A DNA stretch of 64,000 nucleotides from Drancourtella massiliensis (GCF_016900655.1 NZ_JACJKH010000015.1:22917-86916), one strand, 5' to 3'; numbered from the stretch's first letter, positions 26,257 to 34,962 are shown. The notes: generated by a model from the sequence alone, not told the origin. Translations and numbers: made by a program.

Positions 26257-27120
26257 ATGAAAGCAATCCAGAATTTCATTCAAAACCAAAAATTAACGCG
26301 GGTGCAGTCGGCCCTCGCATCATTCGTATTAGACCATGCAGTAGAGGTCTGTTTTATGAGTTCCACCAAGCTGGCGGAAAAACTTGGCATCAGTGAGCCT
26401 TCTGTGATCCGGTTCTGCCGGGCTCTTGGCTTTTCCGGCTACACCGATTTTCAAAACGCGCTGCGGAAAGAATACCACGGTGATCTCTTCCGGATCTCGG
26501 ACCGGCTCCCTGTCCCTTCCGACCGTGCCGCCGCCCTTTCCCGGCTTGATCTTCCGTCCGATATTCTTGCAAATGAATATCAGAATACATTAGGCAATCT
26601 GGAGCAGGCCCTTGCCTCCAACCGTCCGGAGACGCTGGATGCAGCTGCGGATCTGATTCTTGCTTCCGGCCGGAAATACATTGTTGCTTCCCGCGGGAAT
26701 GCCTGTCTTGGTGTCTATCTGAATCTGTATCTTCACCACATGACCGATCACGTCATCCATACCGCCTCCGCATCGGTCAGTCCTTTTGACCTGATGGCGG
26801 ACATTTCGTCCGACGACTGCGTGATCGTTTTCAGTTTCCCGCGCTACTCCTCCATAGACGAACTGGCCCTGAAACTTGCTAAATCCGCAGGCGCAAAAGT
26901 GATTCTCTTTACCGACAAGCCAAGCGCCCTGTTAAGTGAATATGCCGACATTCTGTTTACCATTCCGGTCAACAGCACTTCTTTCTTTAATTCTCTAAGT
27001 GCCGCCCAGTTTCTGACAGAGGTGCTTTTAAATACCATCAGCAGGAAATGCAAAGGCCGATCCATCGAGCGCAAGCTCAAAAAGATCGACCTCTATCTGG
27101 ACGAGTTCGGTACTTACTGA
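26257..27120 (+). CDS. RpiR-family regulator (HTH plus SIS domain)
   Basis: 287 residues. Residues 1-75 form the RpiR helix-turn-helix (S-S-T-K-L-A-E-K-L-G-I-S-E-P-S-V-I-R-F-C-R); residues about 125-255 form a SIS sugar-isomerase-like domain (I-V-A-S-R-G-N-A-C, then V-I-V-F-S-F-P-R-Y-S). SIS domains usually sense phosphosugars. AAAGAGG precedes the ATG. Because it is divergent from ald with a dyad between, ald is its likeliest target, though the sensed ligand is not apparent. Confidence 0.92.
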   Translation: MKAIQNFIQNQKLTRVQSALASFVLDHAVEVCFMSSTKLAEKLGISEPSVIRFCRALGFSGYTDFQNALRKEYHGDLFRISDRLPVPSDRAAALSRLDLPSDILANEYQNTLGNLEQALASNRPETLDAAADLILASGRKYIVASRGNACLGVYLNLYLHHMTDHVIHTASASVSPFDLMADISSDDCVIVFSFPRYSSIDELALKLAKSAGAKVILFTDKPSALLSEYADILFTIPVNSTSFFNSLSAAQFLTEVLLNTISRKCKGRSIERKLKKIDLYLDEFGTY

Positions 27121-27140
27121 AACGTCCGTTCCTGTTCGGT

Positions 27141-29270
27141 TTATTCTATCTTCATCTTTGCCAGAGCTTCCGCAAACGCGTTGTTCAGCGGCTGCTCTGC
27201 TTCTTTTTGCTGCTGTTTCATGTAACGTCTGACATCCTGTCTGCTGACATCTTTTCCTTCCCGCTTTCTTCTTGCCTCAAAGGCCGCCATCTTTTCTTTA
27301 TGGCCGCAGGCACAGACAAAAGTCTGGTCCTCTCCTTTTCCGACAAGCTCCATCCGTTTATGGCAGACCGGACATCTGGCATTGGTTGTCCGCGAAACCG
27401 TCTCACGATATCCGCACTCCCTGTCCTGGCAGACGAGCAGTTTACTGTTCTTTCCATTGACTGCCAGCATCCGTTTTCCGCACCGCGGACATTTCCGGTT
27501 TGTCAGATTGTCATGCCGGAAGGTCGCTTCGCTTGTACGGATGTCCTGCATCACATTGTTGGTATACTGCTCAATCTCTTTCATGAACGTCTTTTCTTTT
27601 TGCCTGCCGTCCGAAATTTTCTGCAGTTCCTTCTCCCATCTGGCTGTCAGCTCCGGCTTTTTCAGATCTGACGGAACAAGTTCCAGAAGCTGACGGCCCT
27701 TGGAGGTAATCAGAAGATCGTTCCCTTTTTTCTCCATATAAAAAGTATTGAACAGCTTTTCAATGATATCCGCCCTTGTGGCAACGGTTCCAAGCCCGCC
27801 TTTTTCCATGGAGGTAAGAAGAGTTGCCTCGGTATAGTGTGCCGGAGGTTTTGTCTTTCCTTCCGTCACTTCCAGCTTTTTGACAGGCAGGCTCTGCCCT
27901 TTCTTCAGTTCCGGCAGAATCTGATTTTTCAGGCTGTCATCTTCGTCTTCTTCTTCGATATCACTGTCATATACGGCTCTCCATCCGGCTTCCCGGATCG
28001 TCTCGCCTTTTGCCGCAAAGTGTTCTCCTTTGACCGACGCCTTGACGCTGATCTGCTCAAATTCAGCCGGCGGATAGAGCACCGCCAGAAATCTGCGTAC
28101 GACAAGATCATAGATCTTACGCTCCTCCGAAGTCATATGGGTCAGATCCACGTACTGTTCTGTCGGGATAATCGCGTGATGGTCACTGACTTTGCTGTCA
28201 TCCACAAACCGCTTGTCCGCTGTAAACTGCTTTCCATGAAGAACACGTGCCAGCGCCCGGTACGACCCGGTCTGGCATGCCTCGATTCGTTCTTTTAAGG
28301 TCGGAACGATGTCTGAACTCAGATATCTGGAGTCTGTCCGCGGATAGGTCAGCACTTTGTGGTGCTCATATAATCTCTGCATAATATTGAGAGTCTCTTT
28401 GGCAGAATATCCGAAACGACGGTTCGCCTCTCTTTGAAGCTCCGTCAGATCATAAAGGCCCGGTGCATACGTCTTTCTGGATTTTTTCTCCACACTGTCC
28501 AGCACCAGCCGTTCTCCCCGGATCTCTTCGGAAATCCGACGGATCCGCTCCGGATCAAAGAATCTCGTACTGCCGGACTTTCCATCCTGCCAGGTAAAGC
28601 AGATCCCGTCCGCATAAACTTTCAGTCCATAATACGGCTTCGGCCGGAAAGAACGAATCTCATCCTCCCTGTTTGCGATCAGCGCAAGGGTCGGTGTCTG
28701 CACCCGCCCGCAGGTCAGCTTTGCGTTATATTTGCATGTCAGCGCCCGGGTCGCATTGATTCCTACAAGCCAGTCCGCCTTTGCGCGGGACCGGGCAGCA
28801 TCATAGAGATTCTGATAGTCTCTTCCGTCACGGAGACGTCCAAATCCTTCCCGGATGGCCCGGTCCGTCACGGAGGAAATCCAGAGCCGCTTCACCGGTT
28901 TCTGATTTCCTGCCTTTTCAAGAATCCATCTTGCCACCAGCTCTCCTTCCCTTCCTGCGTCCGTGGCAATAATGATCTCTCCGACATCCTTTCTGTGTAT
29001 CTGGCTCTTTACCGCATTGTACTGCTTTGCTGTCTGGCGGATCACGGAAAGCTTCCATGTCTTCGGCATCATCGGAAGCACATCCATCTTCCACTCTTTC
29101 CATTCCGGCTTATATTCTTCCGGATCAGCAAGTGTCACAAGATGGCCAAGCCCCCAGGTGACAATATACCGTTCTCCCTCGATGGTTCCCTGTCCGTTTT
29201 TCTTACATTTCAGCACCCTGGCAATGTCTCTTGCCACAGATGGCTTTTCTGCGATTACTAATGATTTCAT
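27141..29270 (-). CDS. topB: DNA topoisomerase III
   Basis: 709 residues. Type IA topoisomerase for resolving single-strand entanglements. The TOPRIM domain (1-140) contains A-E-K-P-S and D-A-G-R-E-G-E; the catalytic tyrosine is Y309 in T-Y-P-R-T-D-S-R-Y. C-terminal zinc-ribbon cysteines are visible as C-P-R-C-G and C-P-V-C plus C-x-C, an extension common in Firmicute plasmid- or chromosome-borne TopB. It begins 9 bases after the alarmone synthetase gene, sharing its transcript, and converges with the RpiR-type gene. Confidence 0.95.
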   Translation of the reverse strand: MKSLVIAEKPSVARDIARVLKCKKNGQGTIEGERYIVTWGLGHLVTLADPEEYKPEWKEWKMDVLPMMPKTWKLSVIRQTAKQYNAVKSQIHRKDVGEIIIATDAGREGELVARWILEKAGNQKPVKRLWISSVTDRAIREGFGRLRDGRDYQNLYDAARSRAKADWLVGINATRALTCKYNAKLTCGRVQTPTLALIANREDEIRSFRPKPYYGLKVYADGICFTWQDGKSGSTRFFDPERIRRISEEIRGERLVLDSVEKKSRKTYAPGLYDLTELQREANRRFGYSAKETLNIMQRLYEHHKVLTYPRTDSRYLSSDIVPTLKERIEACQTGSYRALARVLHGKQFTADKRFVDDSKVSDHHAIIPTEQYVDLTHMTSEERKIYDLVVRRFLAVLYPPAEFEQISVKASVKGEHFAAKGETIREAGWRAVYDSDIEEEDEDDSLKNQILPELKKGQSLPVKKLEVTEGKTKPPAHYTEATLLTSMEKGGLGTVATRADIIEKLFNTFYMEKKGNDLLITSKGRQLLELVPSDLKKPELTARWEKELQKISDGRQKEKTFMKEIEQYTNNVMQDIRTSEATFRHDNLTNRKCPRCGKRMLAVNGKNSKLLVCQDRECGYRETVSRTTNARCPVCHKRMELVGKGEDQTFVCACGHKEKMAAFEARRKREGKDVSRQDVRRYMKQQQKEAEQPLNNAFAEALAKMKIE

Positions 29271-29279
29271 AGTGTTCCT

Positions 29280-29975
29280 CTATTCATTCAAAATCGGATT
29301 CCCGTCCCGATCCGTTAAACGTTCAAGCTGCCTGCTTTCCTCTTCCGCCTGCTCGAGACATTTCAGAATCGCTTCATTCAGCGAGAGCATTTTATCGTCC
29401 AGTTCTGATACCATTTTTGCACATTCTTTCAGCTCTCTGCTGATATACTCCGGCGCATTTCCTTCAAACTTATAGTAAATCTTGTGCTCCAGACTGGCCC
29501 AGAAGTCCATGGCAATCGTCCGGATCTGGATCTCTACCTTCGTGTCTACCACACTGTCCGTCAGGAAAATCGGAACCGAGATCAGCATATGATAACTTTT
29601 GTATCCGCTTTCCTTCGGATGCTTGATATAATCCTTGATGGAAAGCACTTTCAGATCACTCTGATTGCCGATCATCTCAGCCAGACGATAGATGTCCGAA
29701 GTGAACGAGCAGATCAGTCTGACTCCTGCAATGTCATTGATATACTTTACCATATTTTCAATGGAACTTTCATGTCCCTGTCTCTTCAGCTTCTTGACGA
29801 TGCTCTCCGGTGTCTTGATTCTCTTTTTGATATGTTCAATCGGATTGTACCGATGTACATGCTGGAACTCATCATTTAAAATTTCCAGCTTTGTGCCTAC
29901 TTCTTTTAATGCCGCGTTATATAGAAACATCATGGTTTTCCAGCTGTCTACATCTTCATAGTTTTTTACATTCAT
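29280..29975 (-). CDS. Small alarmone synthetase (RelA/SpoT synthetase domain only)
   Basis: 231 residues, matching the 210-260 of RelQ/RelP-type proteins, with no hydrolase or regulatory domains. Synthetase motifs: R-I-K-T-P-E-S-I-V-K-K-L, D-I-A-G-V-R-L-I-C-S-F, D-Y-I-K-H-P-K-E-S-G-Y-K-S-Y-H and V-E-I-Q-I-R-T-I-A-M-D-F-W-A-S-L-E-H. Makes (p)ppGpp from GTP or GDP and ATP, cytoplasmic. AAGGTGG lies 6 bases before the ATG. Co-transcribed with topB. Confidence 0.94.
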   Translation of the reverse strand: MNVKNYEDVDSWKTMMFLYNAALKEVGTKLEILNDEFQHVHRYNPIEHIKKRIKTPESIVKKLKRQGHESSIENMVKYINDIAGVRLICSFTSDIYRLAEMIGNQSDLKVLSIKDYIKHPKESGYKSYHMLISVPIFLTDSVVDTKVEIQIRTIAMDFWASLEHKIYYKFEGNAPEYISRELKECAKMVSELDDKMLSLNEAILKCLEQAEEESRQLERLTDRDGNPILNE

Positions 29976-30039
29976 CCTTTTCCACCTTTCACGAAAAAGA
30001 CTGCATTTTTATGCTTACCGCATTTACGCGCCATTTTAC

Positions 30040-30068
30040 AGTATAACATATTGTTATATGTTTGTCAT
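30040..30068 (-). promoter_or_regulatory. Promoter of the alarmone synthetase-topB unit with internal dyad
   Basis: ATGACA (30068-30063), 17-base spacer, TATACT (30045-30040). The spacer holds TATAACA-TAT-TGTTATA (30042-30058), a near-perfect 17-bp dyad overlapping the -10, so a repressor site is possible. Confidence 0.6.
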
Positions 30069-30099
30069 TTATTTCACATTTTCTATATTATTTTCTCTA

Positions 30100-30615
30100 C
30101 TATATTAAAATCTGGCACATCTTCATTGTGCATAATGCCGATTCATGGCTTTCGGGTGTAACACCTGCGCAGCAGGCCGGATCAACCCGGACCGGCAGCT
30201 CCGGCACATACGCTTTTGCCAGGAGGGCATTGGACACAACACAGATATCTGTGCAAAGACCGATCATCTCCACGGCATCAAATCCACCGTCCCGGATATA
30301 CTCTGCAAGCGGAACGCTTCCGAATGTCGTCTTGTCAAAGACACTGCGGCCTTCCGAATACGGACGGATCTCCGGAATCAGCTCCCATCCTTTGTTTCCT
30401 TTGATACAGTGTTCCACCGGCAGGAGACGTCCCTCCTGAGTTTCCGGATACTGCTCTGTATGTGTATCTCTTGTAAAGACAATCTCCTGCCCTTTCTTTA
30501 CATATTCCTCAATCTTGTTTTTGACATTGTCCACAATCCCGCAGGCCTCTTTCGTCCCAAGGCTTCCCGTCACAAAGTCATTCTGCATATCAATCACGAC
30601 CAGAAGTTCTTTCAT
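30100..30615 (-). CDS. Isochorismatase-family cysteine hydrolase (nicotinamidase-like)
   Basis: 171 residues from the ATG at 30615 with GGAGGAGG upstream. The catalytic triad is visible: D in V-I-D-M-Q-N-D-F, K in D-K-T-T-F-G-S, and C in G-L-C-T-D-I-C-V-V-S-N, preceded by the cis-peptide region. The metal-site residues of nicotinamidase (D-x-H and H) are partly suggested by T-R-D-T-H-T-E. Nicotinamide to nicotinate is the likely reaction but other amidase activities are possible. The promoter is TTTACG (30673-30668), 17 bases, TACAAT (30650-30645), minus strand. Confidence 0.87.
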   Translation of the reverse strand: MKELLVVIDMQNDFVTGSLGTKEACGIVDNVKNKIEEYVKKGQEIVFTRDTHTEQYPETQEGRLLPVEHCIKGNKGWELIPEIRPYSEGRSVFDKTTFGSVPLAEYIRDGGFDAVEMIGLCTDICVVSNALLAKAYVPELPVRVDPACCAGVTPESHESALCTMKMCQILI

Positions 30616-30644
30616 TTTCTTCCTCCTCCCTGCATGTTTTCTGT

Positions 30645-30718
30645 ATTGTAACACGATTTCCAAAGTGCGTAAAGGAACCCTGGACAGACTTTACATTTCT
30701 TTAATAGAATGGTATGAT
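30645..30718. promoter_or_regulatory. Divergent promoter pair
   Basis: Minus strand: TTTACG (30673-30668), 17 bases, TACAAT (30650-30645) for the isochorismatase-type gene. Plus strand: TTTACA (30690-30695), 17 bases, TATGAT (30713-30718) for the small gene at 30746. The two -35 elements are 16 bases apart. Confidence 0.6.
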
Positions 30719-30745
30719 GATCAAACAGAGAAAGGAGTTTTCAGG

Positions 30746-31012
30746 ATGTTTCGATTGTGGGCAAAGACATGGAAGAACAACCGCATGCTGTCAGATACGG
30801 TGATCTGTGACGACTCATCCGACACAAGAACACATAAAGTATTCCGGGCTTTGGAAGAGATCTGTTATCAGTTTGATTTAAGCCAGCCGATCTGGCTTGA
30901 CAGCAATATCAATGAGTTCCGGCGTCATGCCAAAGCGCGGTTTTACCAGGACAGTTTTATTGACAGTATTGACTTTGACTTTCTGGAAATCCAGGTCATC
31001 GAAGAAGATTAA
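30746..31012 (+). CDS. Small protein of unknown function
   Basis: 88 residues from the ATG at 30746, with AAAGGAG upstream and its own promoter at 30690-30718. No recognisable family. It is acidic, aromatic-rich and soluble (F-R-L-W-A-K-T-W, I-W-L-D-S-N-I-N-E-F, ending V-I-E-E-D). A strong terminator follows, so it is an independent single-gene unit. Not a shadow of another gene; nothing credible lies opposite it. Confidence 0.78.
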   Translation: MFRLWAKTWKNNRMLSDTVICDDSSDTRTHKVFRALEEICYQFDLSQPIWLDSNINEFRRHAKARFYQDSFIDSIDFDFLEIQVIEED

Positions 31013-31031
31013 GAGCGGCTGCATTATGTAA

Positions 31032-31058
31032 AACGGAGGGCTTCCCTCCGTTATTTTT
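31032..31058. terminator. Bidirectional terminator between the small gene and spoVAE
   Basis: AACGGAGGG and CCCTCCGTT form a 9-bp stem with a 3-base loop, followed by ATTTTTTC on the plus strand. It also touches the spoVAE stop codon at 31051, so on the minus strand it can end the sporulation operon. Confidence 0.8.
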
Positions 31059-31407
31059 TCATTTTCGGTTCAAAAATCCAGGATGCAAGATATCCGAAGA
31101 CCAGTGCCGCCGAGATTCCTGCCGCGCTTGCGGTAAATCCTCCTTCAAAGATCCCGATGAATCCGTCTTTCAGGACGGCCTCTTTGACTCCCTGAAACAG
31201 AGTGTTTCCAAACCCGAGAAGCGGAACGCCTGCTCCGCAGCCGACCATTTCAATCAGAGGATCATACACGCCCAGAAACCCCAGCACGGTTCCGGATGTC
31301 ACCAGAAGTACCATGACTCTTCCCGGCATCAGTTTTGTCCTGTCCAGAAGGATCTGTACAAGCGCGCAGATCAGGCCTCCTGCCCAGAACGCGTTAAAAT
31401 ATTCCAT
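31051..31407 (-). CDS. spoVAE: Stage V sporulation protein AE
   Basis: 118 residues from the ATG at 31407 with AAAGGAGGAG upstream; this fits the short SpoVAEb form. Three to four membrane helices, with G-A-G-V-P-L-L-G-F-G-N-T-L and the glycine-rich end typical of the family. Inner-membrane part of the channel that moves dipicolinic acid and calcium into the forespore and out at germination. Last gene of the spoVA run. Confidence 0.93.
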   Translation of the reverse strand: MEYFNAFWAGGLICALVQILLDRTKLMPGRVMVLLVTSGTVLGFLGVYDPLIEMVGCGAGVPLLGFGNTLFQGVKEAVLKDGFIGIFEGGFTASAAGISAALVFGYLASWIFEPKMKK

Positions 31408-31423
31408 CGTTTCTCCTCCTTTG

Positions 31424-32449
31424 TCAACATGCACGTTCCAGCACAATGCCATGGGCAATGCCCGGAATGCTCTCGCCTTCATTGAAGCTGACCGTTGACA
31501 TCAATGCACCGGTCGGAACAAAGAGTACTTTCTTCCACTCACCTTTTATGATTTTCGGAAGAACATAAGATCCCAGTGTCACTGCCGCGCACCCGCAGCC
31601 GCTGCCTCCGGCATGGGTATCCTGTGTCTTCTGATCGAAAATTTTCATCCCGCAGTCCATGTGTCTTTCCTCAATGTCCACTCCGTTTTTCTTCAGAAGT
31701 TCCAACAGGATCGTGCTTCCAATATATCCGAGATCTCCGGTGACGATCTGATCATACTCTTCCATCTCCCTGCCAAAATCTTTTCTGTTTGCCAGAATGG
31801 TGTCACATGCCGCCGGAGCCATGCATCCTCCCATATTCTGGGAATCTTTCAGCCCGTAGTCTACGATTTTCCCGACTGTCACTCCGGAAATCCGCACCTT
31901 CGATTTTTCCTTTCCGATGACAAAGGCTCCGCTTCCGGTTACCGTCCACTGTGCCGAGAGGGGCCTCTGGGAAGCGTATCCAAGCGGAAACCGGAATTCC
32001 TTTTCCGCGCTTCCAAAGTGGCTGGATGTGACCGCAAGAACGTAGTCCGCATATCCGGCTGCCACGCTCATCGCCCCAAGGGCAATGGCCTCCCCTGATG
32101 TGGAACATGCTCCAAACAGTCCGAATAAAGGAATCTGGAGGCTTTCAATTCCAAGGGAGGTGGCCGTTCCCTGCCTTAGCAGGTCGCCGCCGAACAGAAA
32201 GCGGATCTTCTCCTGCGGAATCTGCGCCTTTTGTATGGCCCTCAGGCAGGCCCGTTTCTGCATTTCGCTTTCTGCCTCCTCCCATGTTTCTTTCCCGAAA
32301 AGATTTTCCTTGTCTTCTCCATGCTCGTCGAACAGTTTTCCAAGCGGCCCCTGGCTTTCTTTCTGCCCGACAATCGTTCCCGCGCTCAGCAGGAAGGGCG
32401 CCTCTGCAAATCCGAGACTCTGCGCTCCTTTTGCCATTCCGCTTTTCAT
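31424..32449 (-). CDS. spoVAD: Stage V sporulation protein AD
   Basis: 341 residues from the ATG at 32449 with AAAGGTGGG upstream; a GTG at 32461 is less likely. Thiolase-fold protein (F-G-A-C-S-T-S-G-E-A, then D-T-H-A-G-G-S-G-C-G-C) that binds dipicolinic acid on the spore inner membrane surface. Sits between spoVAC and spoVAE with gaps of 18 and 16 bases. Confidence 0.96.
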   Translation of the reverse strand: MKSGMAKGAQSLGFAEAPFLLSAGTIVGQKESQGPLGKLFDEHGEDKENLFGKETWEEAESEMQKRACLRAIQKAQIPQEKIRFLFGGDLLRQGTATSLGIESLQIPLFGLFGACSTSGEAIALGAMSVAAGYADYVLAVTSSHFGSAEKEFRFPLGYASQRPLSAQWTVTGSGAFVIGKEKSKVRISGVTVGKIVDYGLKDSQNMGGCMAPAACDTILANRKDFGREMEEYDQIVTGDLGYIGSTILLELLKKNGVDIEERHMDCGMKIFDQKTQDTHAGGSGCGCAAVTLGSYVLPKIIKGEWKKVLFVPTGALMSTVSFNEGESIPGIAHGIVLERAC

Positions 32450-32467
32450 CTGCAATCCCACCTTTCT

Positions 32468-32947
32468 CTACCAGCTGATTCCCGCTTTCAGCAGGAAATA
32501 GTAAATCAGTCCAAACAGCCAGCTCGTGACGATTCCGTACAAAATGACCGGTCCGGCAATAGTAAAAATCTTACATCCGATTCCGAACACCTGGCCTTCT
32601 TTTTTATATTCGATTGCAGGCGCCGCCACAGAATTGGCAAATCCGGTGATCGGGACAAGCGCTCCTGCCCCGCCCCATTTCGCGATTTTTGGATACAGTC
32701 CCAGTCCTGTCAAAACGACACTTAACAGAACAAGAATCATGGATGTATAACAGCTTGTCATCTCCTTGTCCATGCCGGTGCCGGACACATAATTGGAAAT
32801 GATCTGGCCAATCGTACAGATCGTTCCTCCTGTGATAAATGCACGGAACATGTTTTTCCAGACATTATGCACCGGTGTCTTCTGCTTTACATATTCTTCG
32901 TAGCTTTTCTGCTTTTTCGCCTGTTGTCTGTTAATCGGTTCTTTCAA
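32468..32947 (-). CDS. spoVAC: Stage V sporulation protein AC
   Basis: 159 residues with a TTG start at 32947, AAGGAGG seven bases upstream. About four membrane helices after a basic N-terminus (Q-Q-A-K-K-Q-K-S-Y-E-E-Y); contains F-I-T-G-G-T-I-C-T-I-G-Q and P-I-T-G-F-A-N-S-V-A-A-P, both typical. SpoVAC is a mechanosensitive channel component for dipicolinate release. Confidence 0.94.
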   Translation of the reverse strand: MKEPINRQQAKKQKSYEEYVKQKTPVHNVWKNMFRAFITGGTICTIGQIISNYVSGTGMDKEMTSCYTSMILVLLSVVLTGLGLYPKIAKWGGAGALVPITGFANSVAAPAIEYKKEGQVFGIGCKIFTIAGPVILYGIVTSWLFGLIYYFLLKAGISW

Positions 32948-32959
32948 ACAGATCCCTCC

Positions 32960-33382
32960 TTACACGCCCCATCTTCCCAGAAAATAAACAAGCGCTCCCG
33001 CTGTTTTCCCAAGAGACAGGCCGATGATAATATATGGTATGGTTTTAATGATTTTCAGCCTCCGTATAAAGATCGGAAATACATTGAGAATATCTGCAAG
33101 CGCCATGGCCCAGCAGCCCACAAAGATTCCGGAAAACAGACCGAACAGCGCCAGAAGGAAGCTGCCTGCCGGTATCTTTATCTGATAGATAAAGAACAGA
33201 TTGAACAGAATTCCGCCGAGGGCAATAGCATTTTCATACATCAAAATGTGTTTCCCGGTATGGGTCCTGTCCGCAAACACTGAAATCAGCCCAAGCCCGA
33301 TAAGAAAAGAAAACATTCCCCCTGCAATGACCGCGCCGGATGAAAATCCGATGATTCCAAGAACGATCTGCTCAACCCACAT
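32960..33382 (-). CDS. spoVAB: Stage V sporulation protein AB
   Basis: 140 residues from the ATG at 33382 (GGAAG upstream), overlapping spoVAA by 11 bases. Four membrane helices with G-F-S-S-G-A-V-I-A-G-G and G-I-F-V-G-C-W-A-M-A-L-A, matching SpoVAB. Required in B. subtilis for dipicolinate uptake; its exact role is unknown. Confidence 0.92.
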   Translation of the reverse strand: MWVEQIVLGIIGFSSGAVIAGGMFSFLIGLGLISVFADRTHTGKHILMYENAIALGGILFNLFFIYQIKIPAGSFLLALFGLFSGIFVGCWAMALADILNVFPIFIRRLKIIKTIPYIIIGLSLGKTAGALVYFLGRWGV

Positions 33383-34001
33383 CTTTTTCTTCCTTCTTCC
33401 GTGAGTATTCATCGATCAGTGTCATCTCGATTTCCTCCTCGTACGTCCGCATTTCCACTTCCATCGGCGTCGGATCCACAGTAAAACGTCTTTTCCCAAA
33501 GTGATTGAAAAACAGCAGAATTCCCACGCTCATCCCGATACAGTATGTCAGTTCCAGAATTCCAAAGCCGTCCGACCGGTTTCCTGTCACAAGGAAATAG
33601 ATCTGATTAAACAGTTTTGGTACATCCACGTCATTGTTAAACGACATGATGGAAAACCCGGCACCGATAAAGGTTACAAGAAGTACAAACACACTTTTCA
33701 AAAACGGAATCACTTTCCCGTTCTTTTTCTGATCTTCGATGGTAATAATCAGATCTGTCTCGCCCATATTTTCCACGGTGAGATTCGGATAAATCTCATG
33801 GATTCTGGAGATAACTTCCAGAATGGATATGACATACCGTTTCTTTAAAGAGCCACGGAGAAGTTTCACTGTCTTTAACCGGCTGACAACGGTCTGATCG
33901 GTACATTCCATCGAAAGCACATCCCCAAGAAGCACTTCTGTTTTTGCCAGTTCCTTATTTTTCTCCCCTTTGATATAGAGTGTATGTCCGGATGTTCCCA
34001 T
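33372..34001 (-). CDS. spoVAA: Stage V sporulation protein AA
   Basis: 209 residues from the ATG at 34001, which has AGGAGG upstream. N-terminal soluble domain of about 110 residues, then two membrane helices (about 115-135 and 155-175). The family match is by layout, place in the operon and motifs such as T-F-I-G-A-G-F-S-I-M-S-F-N-N-D-V-D-V. First spoVA gene; overlaps the small upstream membrane-protein gene. Confidence 0.92.
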   Translation of the reverse strand: MGTSGHTLYIKGEKNKELAKTEVLLGDVLSMECTDQTVVSRLKTVKLLRGSLKKRYVISILEVISRIHEIYPNLTVENMGETDLIITIEDQKKNGKVIPFLKSVFVLLVTFIGAGFSIMSFNNDVDVPKLFNQIYFLVTGNRSDGFGILELTYCIGMSVGILLFFNHFGKRRFTVDPTPMEVEMRTYEEEIEMTLIDEYSRKKEEKDVG

Positions 34002-34158
34002 CGTTTCCTCCTTCTTCCATGCTGACACTGACAAGCGTTCCGTTTTCTTCCGATACGGGCCGTTGCTGTGACATTACATAATATAGAATTCCCAGGATAA
34101 CAGCTGATGTGACAACGCAGATCAGGCATATCCGGATTCTTCTTTTTGCCTGTTCCAT
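33955..34158 (-). CDS. Small single-span membrane protein between sigF and spoVAA
   Basis: 67 residues starting at 34158 with AGGTGAAGGAG upstream. A basic start (E-Q-A-K-R-R-I-R-I) precedes one membrane helix at about residues 10-28, then a polar tail. It is 23 bases after a sigma-G-like promoter and overlaps the spoVAA start by 47 bases in another frame, so it would be the first cistron of the spoVA transcript. Without it the gap between sigF and spoVAA would be 235 bases in an otherwise compact operon. I know no named family. Confidence 0.6.
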   Translation of the reverse strand: MEQAKRRIRICLICVVTSAVILGILYYVMSQQRPVSEENGTLVSVSMEEGGNDGNIRTYTLYQRGEK

Positions 34159-34187
34159 TCTCCTTCACCTTTCCTTTCTTTCAAAGG

Positions 34188-34216
34188 TAGTATGTCTGTT
34201 CTGGCTTTTTTTATAC
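34188..34216 (-). promoter_or_regulatory. Sigma-G/sigma-F-like promoter ahead of spoVA
   Basis: Minus strand GTATA (34216-34212), 17 bases, CATACTA (34194-34188). The -10 equals the sigma-G consensus CATACTA and the -35 fits G-H-A-T-R; the spacer is one base short of the usual 18. In B. subtilis spoVA is read by sigma-G in the forespore. Confidence 0.6.
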
Positions 34217-34236
34217 CGGATATGCCTGATTCTTTT

Positions 34237-34962
34237 TTACGCCGGCGGACTGCCGTATTCTTTCATCCGTTTCAGGATCTTCTTTTCCAGCCGCGAGACC
34301 TGCACCTGCGACATGCCAAGCATTTTCCCGGTCTCGGACTGGGTTTTGTTTTCAAAATATCTGAGATAAATCAGCTGCCGTTCCTCTTTTCCCAGCTTTT
34401 CCAGAAGGGAATATAGAAACATCTGGTCAATAATCTTTTCTTCTGTTTTTTCCTCCTTTTCCAGTTTTTCCAGAAGCTCCACCTCGCTTCCGTCTTTCTT
34501 GTAGACCGGCCGGTGCAAAGACTCCACTTCGGCAGATGCTTCCATAGCCTCTACCAGTTCTTCCTTTCCGATTCCGGAAATCTCCGACAGTTCCCGGATT
34601 GTCGGTTCCCGGTTGTACTTTTTCGTAAATTCTTCTTTCGCCTGACATGCTTTACAGGAAATTTCCTTGAGAGAACGGCTGACTTTGAGCATTCCGTCAT
34701 CCCGGAGAAACCGTCTGATTTCCCCGGATATCATTGGTACCGCGTAGGTCGAAAAACGAACGTCGTATGTCAGATCAAACTTGTCAATCGCCTTTAACAG
34801 ACCGATACTCCCGATCTGGAACAGGTCCTCTGCCTCGGTTCCCCGTCCACTGTATCTTCGAACAATGCACCAGACAAGCCCGACGTTTTCTTCTACAAGA
34901 AGTGCTCTTGCATCCGCGTCACCCTGATGTGCCTTTTCAATCAGCTCTGCGGTATGATCCAT
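34237..34962 (-). CDS. sigF: Forespore RNA polymerase sigma-F factor
   Basis: 241 residues. Region 2 contains D-L-F-Q-I-G-S-I-G-L-L-K-A-I-D-K-F-D and F-S-T-Y-A-V-P-M-I-x-G-E-I-R-R-F-L-R-D-D; region 4 ends with a helix-turn-helix K-T-Q-S-E-T-G-K-M-L-G-M-S-Q-V-Q-V-S-R-L-E. First compartment-specific sigma factor of the forespore, held inactive by SpoIIAB. Overlaps spoIIAB by 22 bases. Confidence 0.95.
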   Translation of the reverse strand: MDHTAELIEKAHQGDADARALLVEENVGLVWCIVRRYSGRGTEAEDLFQIGSIGLLKAIDKFDLTYDVRFSTYAVPMISGEIRRFLRDDGMLKVSRSLKEISCKACQAKEEFTKKYNREPTIRELSEISGIGKEELVEAMEASAEVESLHRPVYKKDGSEVELLEKLEKEEKTEEKIIDQMFLYSLLEKLGKEERQLIYLRYFENKTQSETGKMLGMSQVQVSRLEKKILKRMKEYGSPPA

